Position numbers and translations under genes: made by a program. DNA of 64,000 nucleotides from Kribbella aluminosa (lineage in GTDB: Bacteria > Actinomycetota > Actinomycetes > Propionibacteriales > Kribbellaceae), in the NCBI RefSeq assembly GCF_017876295.1, contig NZ_JAGINT010000001.1:1674001-1738000 (forward strand), given 5' to 3'. Of this stretch, positions 49,476 to 58,257 are shown piece after piece. Position 1 is the stretch's first letter. Every line of letters begins with the position of its first letter. The notes below the pieces were generated by a model. It was given only the letters and a program-made list of their open reading frames with translations, had not been told where the DNA came from and searched no databases.

Positions 49476-50231
49476 TCAGTCGGCCGGTTCCACGTGCGTC
49501 GGATCCAGTACCCGGCGGAGGAAGGTACGGGTGCGCTCCTCCTTCGGAGCGCCGATCACGTCCGCCGGCGGTCCCTGTTCGACGATCACGCCGCCGTCCA
49601 TGAACACCACCCGGTCCGCGACCTCCCGGGCGAACGCCATCTCGTGGGTGACGACCAGCATCGTCATGCCGTCCAGCGCGAGCTTGCGCATCACGGTCAG
49701 GACGTCGCCGACAAGCTCGGGGTCGAGCGCGGACGTCGGCTCGTCGAACAGCATCAGCGCCGGGTCCATCGACAGCGCCCGGGCGATCGCGACCCGCTGC
49801 TGCTGACCACCGGACAGCTGCATCGGATAGGCGGCCACCTTGTCGTTCAAGCCGACCCGGTCCAGGTTGGCCCGGGCGACCTTCTCCGCTTCGGCCTTAC
49901 TGCGCTTCAGTACGGTCGTTTGCGCGATTGTGCAGTTGGCCAGCACCGACAGATGCGGGAAGAGGTTGAACTGCTGGAACACCATACCGATCTGCTGCCG
50001 AGCGGCGTCCAGGTGGCAATCCCGGTCGGTGATGTCCTCACCACGGACGAAGACCTTGCCCTCCTGCGGTACTTCGAGCAGGTTGACGCAACGCAGCAGG
50101 GTCGACTTGCCTGAGCCGGACGGCCCGATCACGCAGACCACCTCGCCCTGCTCGACGGTGAAGTCGATGCCGCGCAGGACGTGGTTGCTGCCGAACGACT
50201 TGTGCAGGTTCTTGATCTCCACCAGTGCCAT
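49476..50231 (-). CDS. Polar amino-acid ABC transporter, ATP-binding protein (operon 2)
   Basis: A 251-residue GlnQ-type ATPase with [32 protein letters not shown] and [12 protein letters not shown]. It is close to the operon 1 ATPase over the whole length, so the two operons probably stem from duplication or repeated recruitment of the same system. ATG 50231 overlaps the permease stop by one base (TGATG). Confidence 0.94.
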   Translation of the reverse strand: MALVEIKNLHKSFGSNHVLRGIDFTVEQGEVVCVIGPSGSGKSTLLRCVNLLEVPQEGKVFVRGEDITDRDCHLDAARQQIGMVFQQFNLFPHLSVLANCTIAQTTVLKRSKAEAEKVARANLDRVGLNDKVAAYPMQLSGGQQQRVAIARALSMDPALMLFDEPTSALDPELVGDVLTVMRKLALDGMTMLVVTHEMAFAREVADRVVFMDGGVIVEQGPPADVIGAPKEERTRTFLRRVLDPTHVEPAD

Positions 50232-51055
50232 CAGTGCGCCCTCGCAGCCTTGGCCTCCAGCCAGCGGACCAGCAGGCCGAGCGGCAGGGTGATGACCAGA
50301 TAGCAGAAGCCGGCGGTGACGAGTGGGGTCAGGTTCGACTCGGTGTTGGCCAGGTCCCGGCCGAAGCCGGTCAGCTCGTACGCCGCCGCGGAGGTACCGA
50401 TGATGAAGACCAGTGACGAGTCCTTCACCAGCAGGATCAGGTCGTTGGCCAGCGGTGGCAGCACGATCCGGAACGCCTGTGGCAGGACGATCTTGCGGGT
50501 CGCGACGCCGGCCGGCATCCCGAGCGACCGGGCGGCCTCGACCTGTCCCTTCGGCACCGCCTGGATGCCGGCCCGGATCACCTCGGCCATGTACGCCGCG
50601 GCGACGATGCCGAGCGCCAGCCAGACGGTGCCGTAAGGATCGAGCGGGATGACCAGATTCGCGAACGCCAACGGCAGCAGACTGAACGCCACGAACACGA
50701 CGATCGCCGGCAGCCCCCGGAAGAACTCGATGTACGCCGTCGCGAGCCAGCGGTACGGCGCGACCCGGCTGAGTCGCATCAGGGCGAGCAGAGTCCCGCC
50801 GAGCAGGCCGATGACAAAGGCCCCGGCCGTGTACTCGAGCGTCTTCAGAAAGGCTTCGGGCAGACCGGTGGTGAACGCCGACTTCACGAACTCCGGTTTG
50901 AAGAAGACGCCGGCGATCTGGCCCCAGTTGGCTGTGAAGGCGGCTACCACGACGATGACGACCAGAACGGCGTACTGGATGCCGCGAGAGCGCTGGGCCC
51001 GTTGCCGCGGACTGAGCCCGCGACGCTTCTCGACTACCGCGTCAGTGACCGTCAC
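50231..51055 (-). CDS. Polar amino-acid ABC permease (operon 2)
   Basis: A 274-residue permease with an arginine-rich N-terminus, about six membrane helices and the EAA loop [23 protein letters not shown] 51055 overlaps the stop of the binding-protein gene (GTGA). The open frame continues upstream to 51982 antisense-like through the binding-protein gene and is rejected. Likely a homodimer in a polar amino-acid importer. Confidence 0.92.
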   Translation of the reverse strand: MTVTDAVVEKRRGLSPRQRAQRSRGIQYAVLVVIVVVAAFTANWGQIAGVFFKPEFVKSAFTTGLPEAFLKTLEYTAGAFVIGLLGGTLLALMRLSRVAPYRWLATAYIEFFRGLPAIVVFVAFSLLPLAFANLVIPLDPYGTVWLALGIVAAAYMAEVIRAGIQAVPKGQVEAARSLGMPAGVATRKIVLPQAFRIVLPPLANDLILLVKDSSLVFIIGTSAAAYELTGFGRDLANTESNLTPLVTAGFCYLVITLPLGLLVRWLEAKAARAH

Positions 51056-51900
51056 TTCTTCGGCTCCACACCGAACCACTTCTTGAAGAGCTGGTTGTAG
51101 GTGCCGTCGGACTTGGCCTTGGTCAGCAGTCCGTTGAACCTGGTCAGCAGCTTGGTGCCGCTGGGGTCGTCCTTCTTGGCCGCGAAGCCGTACTGCTCGC
51201 CAGTGTTGAACTCGGCCGTCACCTCGGTGTCCGGGTTCGCCTGGACGAAGTTGAACAGCGCTCCGTTGTCGTTGATGGCGGCGTCGACCCGGCCGGACTT
51301 GACGTTGTTGGTCTGCAGGGCGAGGTCGTTGAACACGACGACCTCGAAGCCGATCTTCTTCGACGCCGCGGTGGCGTAGTCCTTGCCGGTGGTGTCGGCC
51401 TGGACCCCGACCTTCTTGCCCTTCAGGTCCTCGAGCGACTTGTACGGCGCGCCCTTCTTCACCAGCAGCACCTGGGTCGCGTCCATGTACGGGTCGCTGA
51501 TCCCGATCGCGGCCTTGCGCGACGCGGTGATCGTCATGGCGCCCATGCCCATGTCGCACTTCTTCGCATCGTAGGCGGCTCCGGACGTGACCTGGGCCCA
51601 CTCGATGCTGATGACTTCCTGCTCCACGCCGAGGTCCTTGGCGAGCAGGTCGAGCAGGTCGACGTCGAAGCCGACCACCTTGGTGCCCTCCTTGTACTCG
51701 AAGGGCTTGTAGGACAGGTGCGTGCAGACCGTCAGCTTGCCGGGCTTCACCAAGGTGATGCCGGCCGCTTTCGCTTTGTCCTGGCCTCCTCCACCGCTGC
51801 CCGAGCCGTTGCCGCAGGCAGAGAGCGCGAGGGCGAACACCGCCACTGAGGCGGCGGCGACGGTGAGGCGACTCTTGCGGAGGGTGGAGACGATGTTCAT
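51052..51900 (-). CDS. Amino-acid binding lipoprotein (operon 2)
   Basis: A 282-residue family 3 solute-binding lipoprotein. The signal peptide runs STLRKSRLTVAAASVAVFAL to the lipobox LALSAC. The binding fold has LTVCTHLSYKPFEYKEGTKV, KKCDMGMGAMTITASRKAAI and VGVQADTTGKDY. Its first strand differs from the operon 1 protein (THLSYKPFEY against DATYRPNEF), so the ligands may differ. ATG 51900 gives a normal signal peptide. First gene of the operon; about 290 bases of promoter region lie upstream, in which I recognise no specific site. Confidence 0.9.
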   Translation of the reverse strand: MNIVSTLRKSRLTVAAASVAVFALALSACGNGSGSGGGGQDKAKAAGITLVKPGKLTVCTHLSYKPFEYKEGTKVVGFDVDLLDLLAKDLGVEQEVISIEWAQVTSGAAYDAKKCDMGMGAMTITASRKAAIGISDPYMDATQVLLVKKGAPYKSLEDLKGKKVGVQADTTGKDYATAASKKIGFEVVVFNDLALQTNNVKSGRVDAAINDNGALFNFVQANPDTEVTAEFNTGEQYGFAAKKDDPSGTKLLTRFNGLLTKAKSDGTYNQLFKKWFGVEPKK

Positions 51901-52189
51901 CGCTGGTACTCCTCGATACTGGTTGTGGCACGCCGGCCCCGGACAGTACCCGAGCCGGATTCCCCGCATCCTGACACAGCAAACAGGTACGTGTCGGCTG
52001 CCGGCTCCCGACGAGACTCGATCGTCACCGTCCCGCGCGCCTTGTGGTGGCCCTCACAGAGCAGACCAGTGGGGCCTGTGGTTTACTCGTGACCGACGGG
52101 TGACCCCCTGGCAACGGCGCCGTTCGACGCACCCTCATCGAACGCCCACCACTTCACGTTCCGCTCGCTCTTTCCCGAAGGGTCCCCGC

Positions 52190-53407
52190 ATGGTCGCCCA
52201 GGCTGTTGAGCCCGTTGTTCCCTCCGATCCGTACGCTGGTGATCCGGTCTTCGAACTGCACCGCGGCGGCAAGATCCAGGTCACGTCGTCGATCCACGTG
52301 CGCGACGCCGACGACCTCTCCAAGGCGTACACCCCCGGTGTCGCGCGGGTCTGCACCGCGATCGCCGAAGATCCGGCGCTGGTCCGCCGGTTCACCTGGA
52401 AGTCCAACGTGGTCGCGGTCGTCACCGACGGGACCGCGGTGCTCGGGCTCGGCGACATCGGGCCGGCCGCGTCGCTGCCGGTGATGGAGGGCAAGGCCCT
52501 GCTGTTCAAGGAGTTCGGCGGCGTCGACTCGGTGCCGATCGCGCTGGATTGCACGGATGTCGACGAGTTCGTCGAGACGGTCGCGCGGATGGCGCCGACG
52601 TTCGGCGGCATCAACCTCGAGGACATCTCCGCGCCGCGCTGCTTCGAGATCGAGCGCCGGCTGAAGGAACGCCTCGACATCCCGGTGTTCCACGACGACC
52701 AGCACGGTACGGCGGTCGTCGTACTCGCCGCGCTGCGGAACGCGCTCCGGGTGACCGGGCTGCGTGGGACTCCTCGGCGAATCGAGGACATCCGAGTGGT
52801 GATCTCCGGGGCCGGTGCGGCCGGGGTCGCGTGTGCGCGGATCCTGCTGCAGGCGGGTGTCGGCGATCTCGCGGTGGTCGACAGCAAGGGCGTCCTGCAC
52901 GAGGACCGGTCCGACCTGAACCCGGTCAAGCTGTCCCTCGCCCGCGACACCAACACCGGCGGCCTGTCCGGCCGGCTGGTCGACGCGCTCGCCGGTGCGG
53001 ACCTCTTCCTGGGCGTGTCCGGCGGCACCGTCCCCGAGGAAGCCGTCGCCAAGATGGCCCCCGGCGCGATGATCTTCGCCCTCGCGAACCCCAACCCCGA
53101 GGTCCACCCCGACATCGCCCACCGGCACGCCGCGGTGGTCGCCACCGGCCGCTCCGACTTCCCGAACCAGATCAACAACGTCCTGGCCTTCCCGGGAATC
53201 TTCCGCGGCGCCCTCGACGCCAACGCCTCCCGGATCACCGAAGGCATGAAACTGGCCGCCGCCAACGCCCTGGCCGACCTCATCGCCGAACCCGACCTCC
53301 GCCCCGACTACATCATCCCGTCCCCCTTCGACGAGCGCGTCGCCCCGGCCGTAGCCGCCGCAGTGTCCGCAGCCGCCGACACCGACGGCGTCGCCCGCCC
53401 CGCCTGA
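52190..53407 (+). CDS. NAD(P)-dependent malic enzyme
   Basis: A 405-residue prokaryotic malic enzyme (oxidative decarboxylation of malate to pyruvate). The N-terminal catalytic domain contains the Tyr-containing [11 protein letters not shown], Lys region [20 protein letters not shown], metal ligands in [16 protein letters not shown] and [12 protein letters not shown]. The NAD(P) domain has [17 protein letters not shown]. It lacks the phosphotransacetylase extension of the longer type. ATG 52190 matches homologues; the frame open to 51722 has no start support. It feeds pyruvate/NADPH pools together with the neighbouring Kgd-type carbon metabolism. Confidence 0.94.
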   Translation: MVAQAVEPVVPSDPYAGDPVFELHRGGKIQVTSSIHVRDADDLSKAYTPGVARVCTAIAEDPALVRRFTWKSNVVAVVTDGTAVLGLGDIGPAASLPVMEGKALLFKEFGGVDSVPIALDCTDVDEFVETVARMAPTFGGINLEDISAPRCFEIERRLKERLDIPVFHDDQHGTAVVVLAALRNALRVTGLRGTPRRIEDIRVVISGAGAAGVACARILLQAGVGDLAVVDSKGVLHEDRSDLNPVKLSLARDTNTGGLSGRLVDALAGADLFLGVSGGTVPEEAVAKMAPGAMIFALANPNPEVHPDIAHRHAAVVATGRSDFPNQINNVLAFPGIFRGALDANASRITEGMKLAAANALADLIAEPDLRPDYIIPSPFDERVAPAVAAAVSAAADTDGVARPA

Positions 53408-53482
53408 CCCATCCCACCCCCACCCGCTCCGCTCCGCCGCCTGCTCCGGCCTCTCCGGTGCTGCCCGCTTGGGCGCCGGTGC

Positions 53483-53568
53483 GTTTGAGGGGTTCACCTC
53501 CGAGGTGTGCCCTTAACCTTCCGCATGCGGGTGTGGAAGGGTCCGTTCGAGAGGTGAACCCCTCAAAC
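53483..53568. repeat. Nested hairpin element, copy 2
   Basis: Perfect 18-bp terminal arms, GTTTGAGGGGTTCACCTC (53483-53500) and its complement (53551-53568), extended outward by GGTGC/GGCACC with one bulge. Inside, CCTTCC and GGAAGG form a further stem. The arms share the core GGGGTTCACCT with the copy at 20378-20461. It lies between the malic enzyme and dehydrogenase genes and may also terminate transcription. Confidence 0.75.
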
Positions 53569-53633
53569 GGCACCCCGGGAGCGGGTGAGGTCGGACACTG
53601 ACGTGGGGTGGACCAGCGCCTAGGGTGGTTCGC

Positions 53634-54602
53634 ATGCTTGCTGCCTACGCCGCCAAGTTCGATGCCGAGAACCCGATCGCCGCGCTGGAGGTGGGGGAGC
53701 GGCCGGAGCCGAGCGCGCCCGAGGGGTGGGTGACGATCGACGTACGGGCGACTGCGCTCAACCATCACGATCTGTGGTCGTTGAAGGGGGTCGGGCTGGC
53801 CGAGCAGAGTCTGCCGATGATTCTCGGATGTGATGCGGCCGGCGTGGACCCGGACGGGAACGAGGTCGTCGTACATGCGGTCGTCTCGGACCCGGCGTGG
53901 AAGGGTGACGAGACGCTCGACCCGAAGCGGTCGCTGTTGAGCGAGCGGTACCAGGGGGCCCTCGCGCAGAAGGTCGCGGTGCCGGCGCGGAACGTCGTAC
54001 CCAAGCCTGCCGGCATGTCCTTCGAGCAGGCCGCGTGCTTGCCGACCGCCTGGTTGACGGCGTACCGGATGTTGTTCACGCAGTCCGGGCTGAAGCCGGG
54101 TGACACCGTGCTCGTGCAGGGCGCGGGTGGCGGTGTCGCGACAGCGCTGATCACGTTGGCGCGGGCCGCGGGGATCCGGGTGTGGGCCACCAGCCGGGAC
54201 GAGGGCAAGCGGGCGAAGGCGCTCGAGATCGGCGCGTACGACGTGTTCGAGTCCGGCGCGCGGCTGCCGGAGCGGGTCGACGCCGTGATGGAGACCGTCG
54301 GCCAGGCGACCTGGTCGCACTCGCTGAAGTCGCTGAAGCAGGGCGGCACGCTGGTGATCTCCGGCGCGACCAGCGGCCAGGCCCCGAAGTCGGCCGAGCT
54401 CAACCGGATCTTCTTCCTCCAGCTCCGCGTCCAGGGCTCCACGATGGGCACCCGCACCGAGCTCGCCGAGCTGGTCCAGTTCATGGCGAACGCCGGAATC
54501 GCCCCGCACATCGACACCGTCCTCCCGCTCGCCGAGGCCCGCACCGGCTTCGAGAAGATGAATGCGGGCGACGTCTTCGGCAAGATCGTCTTTACTGTCT
54601 GA
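53634..54602 (+). CDS. Zinc-type alcohol/quinone dehydrogenase (MDR family)
   Basis: A 322-residue medium-chain dehydrogenase/reductase. GroES-like domain with ALNHHDLWSLKGVG and LGCDAAGVD, and a nucleotide-binding domain with VLVQGAGGGVATALITLARA and WATSRDEGKRAKA (Arg pattern favouring NADPH). Catalytic-zinc Cys is not present, so it is nearer to quinone oxidoreductases. ATG 53634 is preferred over GTG 53625. The next gene begins right after its stop. Confidence 0.88.
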   Translation: MLAAYAAKFDAENPIAALEVGERPEPSAPEGWVTIDVRATALNHHDLWSLKGVGLAEQSLPMILGCDAAGVDPDGNEVVVHAVVSDPAWKGDETLDPKRSLLSERYQGALAQKVAVPARNVVPKPAGMSFEQAACLPTAWLTAYRMLFTQSGLKPGDTVLVQGAGGGVATALITLARAAGIRVWATSRDEGKRAKALEIGAYDVFESGARLPERVDAVMETVGQATWSHSLKSLKQGGTLVISGATSGQAPKSAELNRIFFLQLRVQGSTMGTRTELAELVQFMANAGIAPHIDTVLPLAEARTGFEKMNAGDVFGKIVFTV

Positions 54603-55109
54603 ATGCAGCAGCCCGAGATCAGGCTTGCCACGGTCGACGACGCCGAGGCGGGGGCGTGGTGTCATCTGCTGTGCTGGCGGGAGGCGTACGCCGGTCTGGT
54701 GCCGGACGACGTACTGCTCGAGCGCACCGCCGACATCGCCCGCCGTACCGGACGCTGGCAGGCCAACCTCGGCGCCGGGCGCCAACGCTGGATCGCGCTG
54801 AACCCGGACCCGTCGGCGACGGTCCAGGACCGGGTCGCGGGCTTCATCGGCATCGGGCCTGGACGCGACGAGGATGCGCCGGTCCCGTTCGAGCTGGAGG
54901 CGATCTACACCCGCCAGGCGTTCTGGAAGACCGGCCTCGGCACCCGCCTGCTGGACGTTGCCGTCGGCAAGCAGCCCGCGTTCCTCTGGGTCTTCGAGGG
55001 CAACGCCCGGGCCCTCGCCTTCTACCAGCGCCACGGCTTCGAACCCGACGGCACCGGCAAGTACGACCCGTACTTCGACCTCCAGGAGATCCGGCTGGTC
55101 CGCGCCTAA
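54603..55109 (+). CDS. GNAT-family N-acetyltransferase
   Basis: A 168-residue GNAT fold protein. N-terminal IRLATVDDAEAGAWCHLLCW, the acyl-CoA region LEAIYTRQAFWKTGLGTRLL (Q/R-x-x-G-x-G/A like) and the C-terminal VFEGNARALAFYQRHGFEPD are all typical. Substrate unknown. ATG 54603 abuts the stop of the dehydrogenase gene, so the two share a transcript. Confidence 0.9.
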   Translation: MQQPEIRLATVDDAEAGAWCHLLCWREAYAGLVPDDVLLERTADIARRTGRWQANLGAGRQRWIALNPDPSATVQDRVAGFIGIGPGRDEDAPVPFELEAIYTRQAFWKTGLGTRLLDVAVGKQPAFLWVFEGNARALAFYQRHGFEPDGTGKYDPYFDLQEIRLVRA

Positions 55110-55158
55110 GGTCCTGTCTGGTGCCAGCGGCACACATGTGACACCTCGGCGGCACTAA

Positions 55159-55174
55159 GTTTCACGCCTGAAAC
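55159..55174. promoter_or_regulatory. Short palindrome upstream of WhiB-like gene
   Basis: GTTTCA-CGCC-TGAAAC (55159-55174) lies about 80 bases before the WhiB-like start. It shares GCCTGAAACA with the hairpin at 62227-62259. Possible operator; weak evidence. Confidence 0.35.
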
Positions 55175-55254
55175 ATTCGCGTCGCACCGGGGCAACGCGA
55201 CGGGGTCACTCTGTTCCTACCGATCCGCCCGATCGATGAGGAGCAGGGGAGCGC

Positions 55255-55566
55255 ATGAGGCCTACTTTGACGGTGATCGTTGACCCGGCCGACAACTGGA
55301 TGTCGCAGGCCGCGTGCGTCGGTCACGCGCCGTCGTACGACGAGACGGCCAGCCAGTGGGAGCAGCGGAAGGCGCAGGCGATCTGCCTGACGTCGTGCCC
55401 GGTGATCGACCAGTGCCGGGAATGGGCCCGCCGTACCAAGTTCACCGGCACCGCCGCCGGCGAGAAGTTCCTCTCCGGCCGCCGCCGCGGCCGCCCCGGC
55501 CCCCAGGAACGCCGTACCCGCCCGGTCCTGACCCCCGACATCATCGGCGAACAGCAAGCCAGCTAG
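55255..55566 (+). CDS. WhiB-like protein with CX3C spacing
   Basis: A 103-residue WhiB-family protein. Four cysteines are arranged as AACVG (C21), then CLTSCPVIDQC (C44, C48, C54), giving CX3C-X5-C where almost all WhiB proteins have CX2C-X5-C. The turn reads FTGTAAGEKFL instead of G(V/I)WGG, followed by a basic RRRGRPGPQERR tail that should bind DNA. ATG 55255 is preceded by AGGGGAG. The last four bases overlap the convergent antiporter gene. Whether it binds a [4Fe-4S] cluster normally is uncertain. Confidence 0.82.
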   Translation: MRPTLTVIVDPADNWMSQAACVGHAPSYDETASQWEQRKAQAICLTSCPVIDQCREWARRTKFTGTAAGEKFLSGRRRGRPGPQERRTRPVLTPDIIGEQQAS

Positions 55567-56792
55567 GCCTTGACGAGCTCGCGTTCGGTTGCGGCGACTT
55601 CTGCCGTACGGCGGAACGGGGCGGTGATGGTCTGCGCCAGGTACTTGCGGTTGTGGATCGCTGCGCCGATGGCCAGTACCAGGTAGACCGCGCTGATCAC
55701 GTAGCGGCCCGTCTGACCCGGTACGGCGAACTGGACCGCGAACAGCCCGAGCAGCGTGAAGGCCGCCCAGCGGGGGAACCGCAGGCTCAGCAGGATCGCG
55801 ATGCCGAGCAGGGTCTGGGTCGCGGTCAGCAGGAACTCCTCGATCTGCCGCCCGTCCAGGTGCAGCGCGGCGCCACCGCCGCCGATGCCGTACGCGATCG
55901 GCAGGCTGCCGATCAGCAGGGTCCACTGGTTCACCTTCGCGGAGATCAGCAGGCCGAGCGCGGCCGCGCCCTTGCCGCGCCACGCGAACAGGATCGCGAC
56001 GATGAACTCCGGCGCCTCGGACGCCAGCGGTGCCAGCCACTGCACCAGCAGGAACTGGTCGATCCCGAGCGCCTGACCGCCGGCGACGAGCGAGTCCGCG
56101 AACGGCTCCGCAGCCGCCAGGATCACTCCGGCGGAGACGAGGAACATCGCGGTCACCAGGATCCGGCGCTGCAGCTGGGGCAGCGCGCCGATGGTCGCGG
56201 CCGGGCCGATCAGGTCCGGCTCGCCGTCGTGGTCGGCGGTCGCCGCGCGGTACAGGTAGAAGGCGAAGAACGCGAGCAGCAGGATACCGAGCACCAGGTG
56301 GATCTGCCCGGTCACCGGGATCACGAACGCGACCAGGCCGGCGACCGCGAGGAAGCCCAGCTCGCGCCGGTACCCGGACTCGAGGACCAGGGACTTCACG
56401 GTGCGCCCGCTGCGCCGCGAGGCGACGTACAGGCTGATCAGCACGACGGCCGACCAGCCGAGGCCGAGGAGCAACCGGTTCGACCCGGTCATGTTGGCGG
56501 CGGCGTACTGCACGTAGTCCGGGTTGGAGCCTGCGGTGTGCGCGAAGTACAGGTCCACCGCGTACTCCGGGAGGACCGCGATCACCGCGAGCAGCGCGAT
56601 CGCCAGGCCGCCCGAGATGTCCATCTCCGCGGCCTCCGCCGCCCAGGCCAGTACGAACGACGCGGCGACCACGGCGAGGCCGAAGATCGCGATCGACGCC
56701 GCCGCCGGGGGATGCGTGCCGGTGAGGCGCAGGACGACCGCGGGGATCGCCACTAGGAGCAGCAACAGCACGGGGCGGATCGCTCGGAACAT
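55563..56792 (-). CDS. CaCA-family sodium/calcium-type antiporter
   Basis: A 409-residue membrane protein with about 11 helices and two inverted repeats carrying the alpha motifs: ALLAVIAVLPEYAVDLYFAH with GSNPDYVQYAAANMTGSNRL, and VQWLAPLASEAPEFIVAILF with LGLLISAKVNQWTLLIGSLP. The conserved acidic residues of the ion sites (E in LPEY and APEF) are present. It probably exchanges Na+ or H+ for Ca2+ or other cations. It diverges from an ArsR gene around a 24-bp palindrome, and is the likely target. Confidence 0.9.
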   Translation of the reverse strand: MFRAIRPVLLLLLVAIPAVVLRLTGTHPPAAASIAIFGLAVVAASFVLAWAAEAAEMDISGGLAIALLAVIAVLPEYAVDLYFAHTAGSNPDYVQYAAANMTGSNRLLLGLGWSAVVLISLYVASRRSGRTVKSLVLESGYRRELGFLAVAGLVAFVIPVTGQIHLVLGILLLAFFAFYLYRAATADHDGEPDLIGPAATIGALPQLQRRILVTAMFLVSAGVILAAAEPFADSLVAGGQALGIDQFLLVQWLAPLASEAPEFIVAILFAWRGKGAAALGLLISAKVNQWTLLIGSLPIAYGIGGGGAALHLDGRQIEEFLLTATQTLLGIAILLSLRFPRWAAFTLLGLFAVQFAVPGQTGRYVISAVYLVLAIGAAIHNRKYLAQTITAPFRRTAEVAATERELVKA

Positions 56793-56815
56793 GGTTCCAG
56801 CCTGCCACCGTTTCG

Positions 56816-56839
56816 ATACTTTCGCAATTGCGAAAGTAT
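56816..56839. promoter_or_regulatory. Perfect 24-bp palindrome, ArsR operator candidate
   Basis: A flawless dyad with half ATACTTTCGCAA lies between the divergent antiporter and ArsR genes, 24 bases from the antiporter start. Its A/T-rich centre and position are what an ArsR-family dimer would need. Confidence 0.85.
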
Positions 56840-56906
56840 GAGACCGTCCTCACCACGGCACGCCGGACTGCCCACAGGCCGCTCGACCGGTCACAATGAC
56901 TGCGCG

Positions 56907-57257
56907 ATGACCAACCCTGATCCGACGAAGGCGCAGCTCGATTCCGCCGCGGGCACCTTCGCCATGCTCTCCGCTCCGGTCCGGCTGCACCTGGTGTCGC
57001 TGGCCGCGCAGGGGGAGTACGACGTCGGCACCCTGGCGGAGCGAGTCGGCGTGAGTATCGCCACCGCGAGCCAGCACCTCGGGAAACTCCGCCTGGCCGG
57101 CATCATCACCGCCCGCCGCGAAGGCCGCCGCCACATCTACACCGTCGACGACCCCCACGTCCTCAACCTCGTCGACCAGATCTTCGAACACATCGCCCCC
57201 GACGGATCCCTCGCCCCCGACCCACCCCGGCGTACCCGACCGCCGCACACGGGCTGA
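56907..57257 (+). CDS. ArsR-family winged-helix regulator
   Basis: A 116-residue ArsR protein: FAMLSAPVRLHLVSLAAQGE, recognition region VGTLAERVGVSIATASQHLG, wing IITARREGRRHIYTVDD. The typical ELCVCDL metal motif is absent (EYDVGTL), so it is not a classical arsenic sensor; a C-terminal HVLNLVDQIFEHIA might hold a metal through its His residues. ATG 56907 is chosen; the open frame from 56838 starts inside the palindrome. Probably represses the divergent antiporter. Confidence 0.9.
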   Translation: MTNPDPTKAQLDSAAGTFAMLSAPVRLHLVSLAAQGEYDVGTLAERVGVSIATASQHLGKLRLAGIITARREGRRHIYTVDDPHVLNLVDQIFEHIAPDGSLAPDPPRRTRPPHTG

Positions 57258-57337
57258 GAGCGGACCGCCACGCAGGCAAAACCCCGCCCAGGCGGGTGCT
57301 AGGAGCCGTTTTCTGCCACTTTTGCCAGCATGCAGGT

Positions 57338-58066
57338 TCACAACACGTGCCGAAGGTAGCGCTCCGGCGTCTGCAGATAGGCCTTCCAGTTCTGGACGAG
57401 TTGCAGGTCGTCCCAGGTCGTACGGCGGATGCCCCAGGCGCCGGTCTCCAGGATCGTGGCGCCGGGGAGGGCGGCGATGACGGGGGAGTGGGTGGCGCAG
57501 AGGACCTGGGAGCCGGATTCGGCGAGGCGGTTGAGTACGCCGACCACCGCGAGGCTGCTGGAGAAGGAGAGGGCTGACTCGGGTTCGTCGAGGCAGTAGA
57601 AGCCCTGGCGGGTGAAGCGGTCGTTGATGAGGGACAGGAAGCTCTCGCCGTGGCTCAGCTCGTGGAAGACCGGCTCGGGAGGGGCTCCGGGGGGCTTGGG
57701 GTTGCGTTCCAGGTAGCTGTAGAAGCCGTGCATGGTCTCGGCGCGGAGGAAGAAGCCGGCGCGTTTGCCGCCGACGCCGCGGGTCAGGCGCAGGTCGGCG
57801 GCGAGTGACGACTCGGTCGCGCGGGTGGTCAGCCGGGCGCCGGTGGAGCCGCCCTCCGGGGAGAGGCCGAAGGCGACGGCGATCGCCTCGACCAGCGTCG
57901 ACTTGCCGGTGCCGTTCTCGCCGACGAGGAACGTGACGCCGGGTTCGAGGTCGAGGCCGTCGGTCAGGAGCTGGTGTACGGCGGGAATCGTGTGCGGCCA
58001 GCGCCTGGACACGCGAATGCCCTCCGCCGCGGCGACCCGGCGTACGGGCTGCGTGGCGAAGGGCAT
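57338..58066 (-). CDS. SMC-like AAA ATPase, small
   Basis: A 242-residue ABC/SMC-type ATPase: Walker A GENGTGKSTLVEAIA, signature LSHGESFLSLI, Walker B FYCLDEPESALSF and switch His in VLCATHSPVIAAL. No coiled coil or nuclease domain follows, so it is like the stand-alone AAA_23/RecF-type proteins called MlaF-unlike predicted ATPases; the partner is unknown. ATG 58066 starts MPFATQPVRR. It lies 14 bases from the stop of the DUF6104 gene upstream and may share the kgd transcript. Confidence 0.85.
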   Translation of the reverse strand: MPFATQPVRRVAAAEGIRVSRRWPHTIPAVHQLLTDGLDLEPGVTFLVGENGTGKSTLVEAIAVAFGLSPEGGSTGARLTTRATESSLAADLRLTRGVGGKRAGFFLRAETMHGFYSYLERNPKPPGAPPEPVFHELSHGESFLSLINDRFTRQGFYCLDEPESALSFSSSLAVVGVLNRLAESGSQVLCATHSPVIAALPGATILETGAWGIRRTTWDDLQLVQNWKAYLQTPERYLRHVL

Positions 58067-58079
58067 TCACCCAGACTAA

Positions 58080-58256
58080 CTAATCGTCCTCGTCGTCCAG
58101 CCGAGCGAGCCAGGTGGCGAAGCGCTCGATGGGCGTCTCGAACTCGGGGTTCAGGTCGACGAACTCGCGGAGCCGCTCGGCGACCCACGCCAGCGTGACG
58201 TCCTCCTCGCCACGCCGCTTCTCGAGCTCCTCGATCCCGCGGTCGGTGAAGTACAT
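58080..58256 (-). CDS. DUF6104 small protein
   Basis: A 58-residue acidic protein beginning MYFTDRGIEELEKRRGEE and ending ATWLARLDDEDD. It is too short for routine calling but conserved in actinobacteria directly after kgd, as here (two bases from the kgd stop). Mostly helical; function unknown. Its tight coupling suggests a role with the 2-oxoglutarate dehydrogenase complex. Confidence 0.85.
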   Translation of the reverse strand: MYFTDRGIEELEKRRGEEDVTLAWVAERLREFVDLNPEFETPIERFATWLARLDDEDD

Positions 58257-58257
58257 G

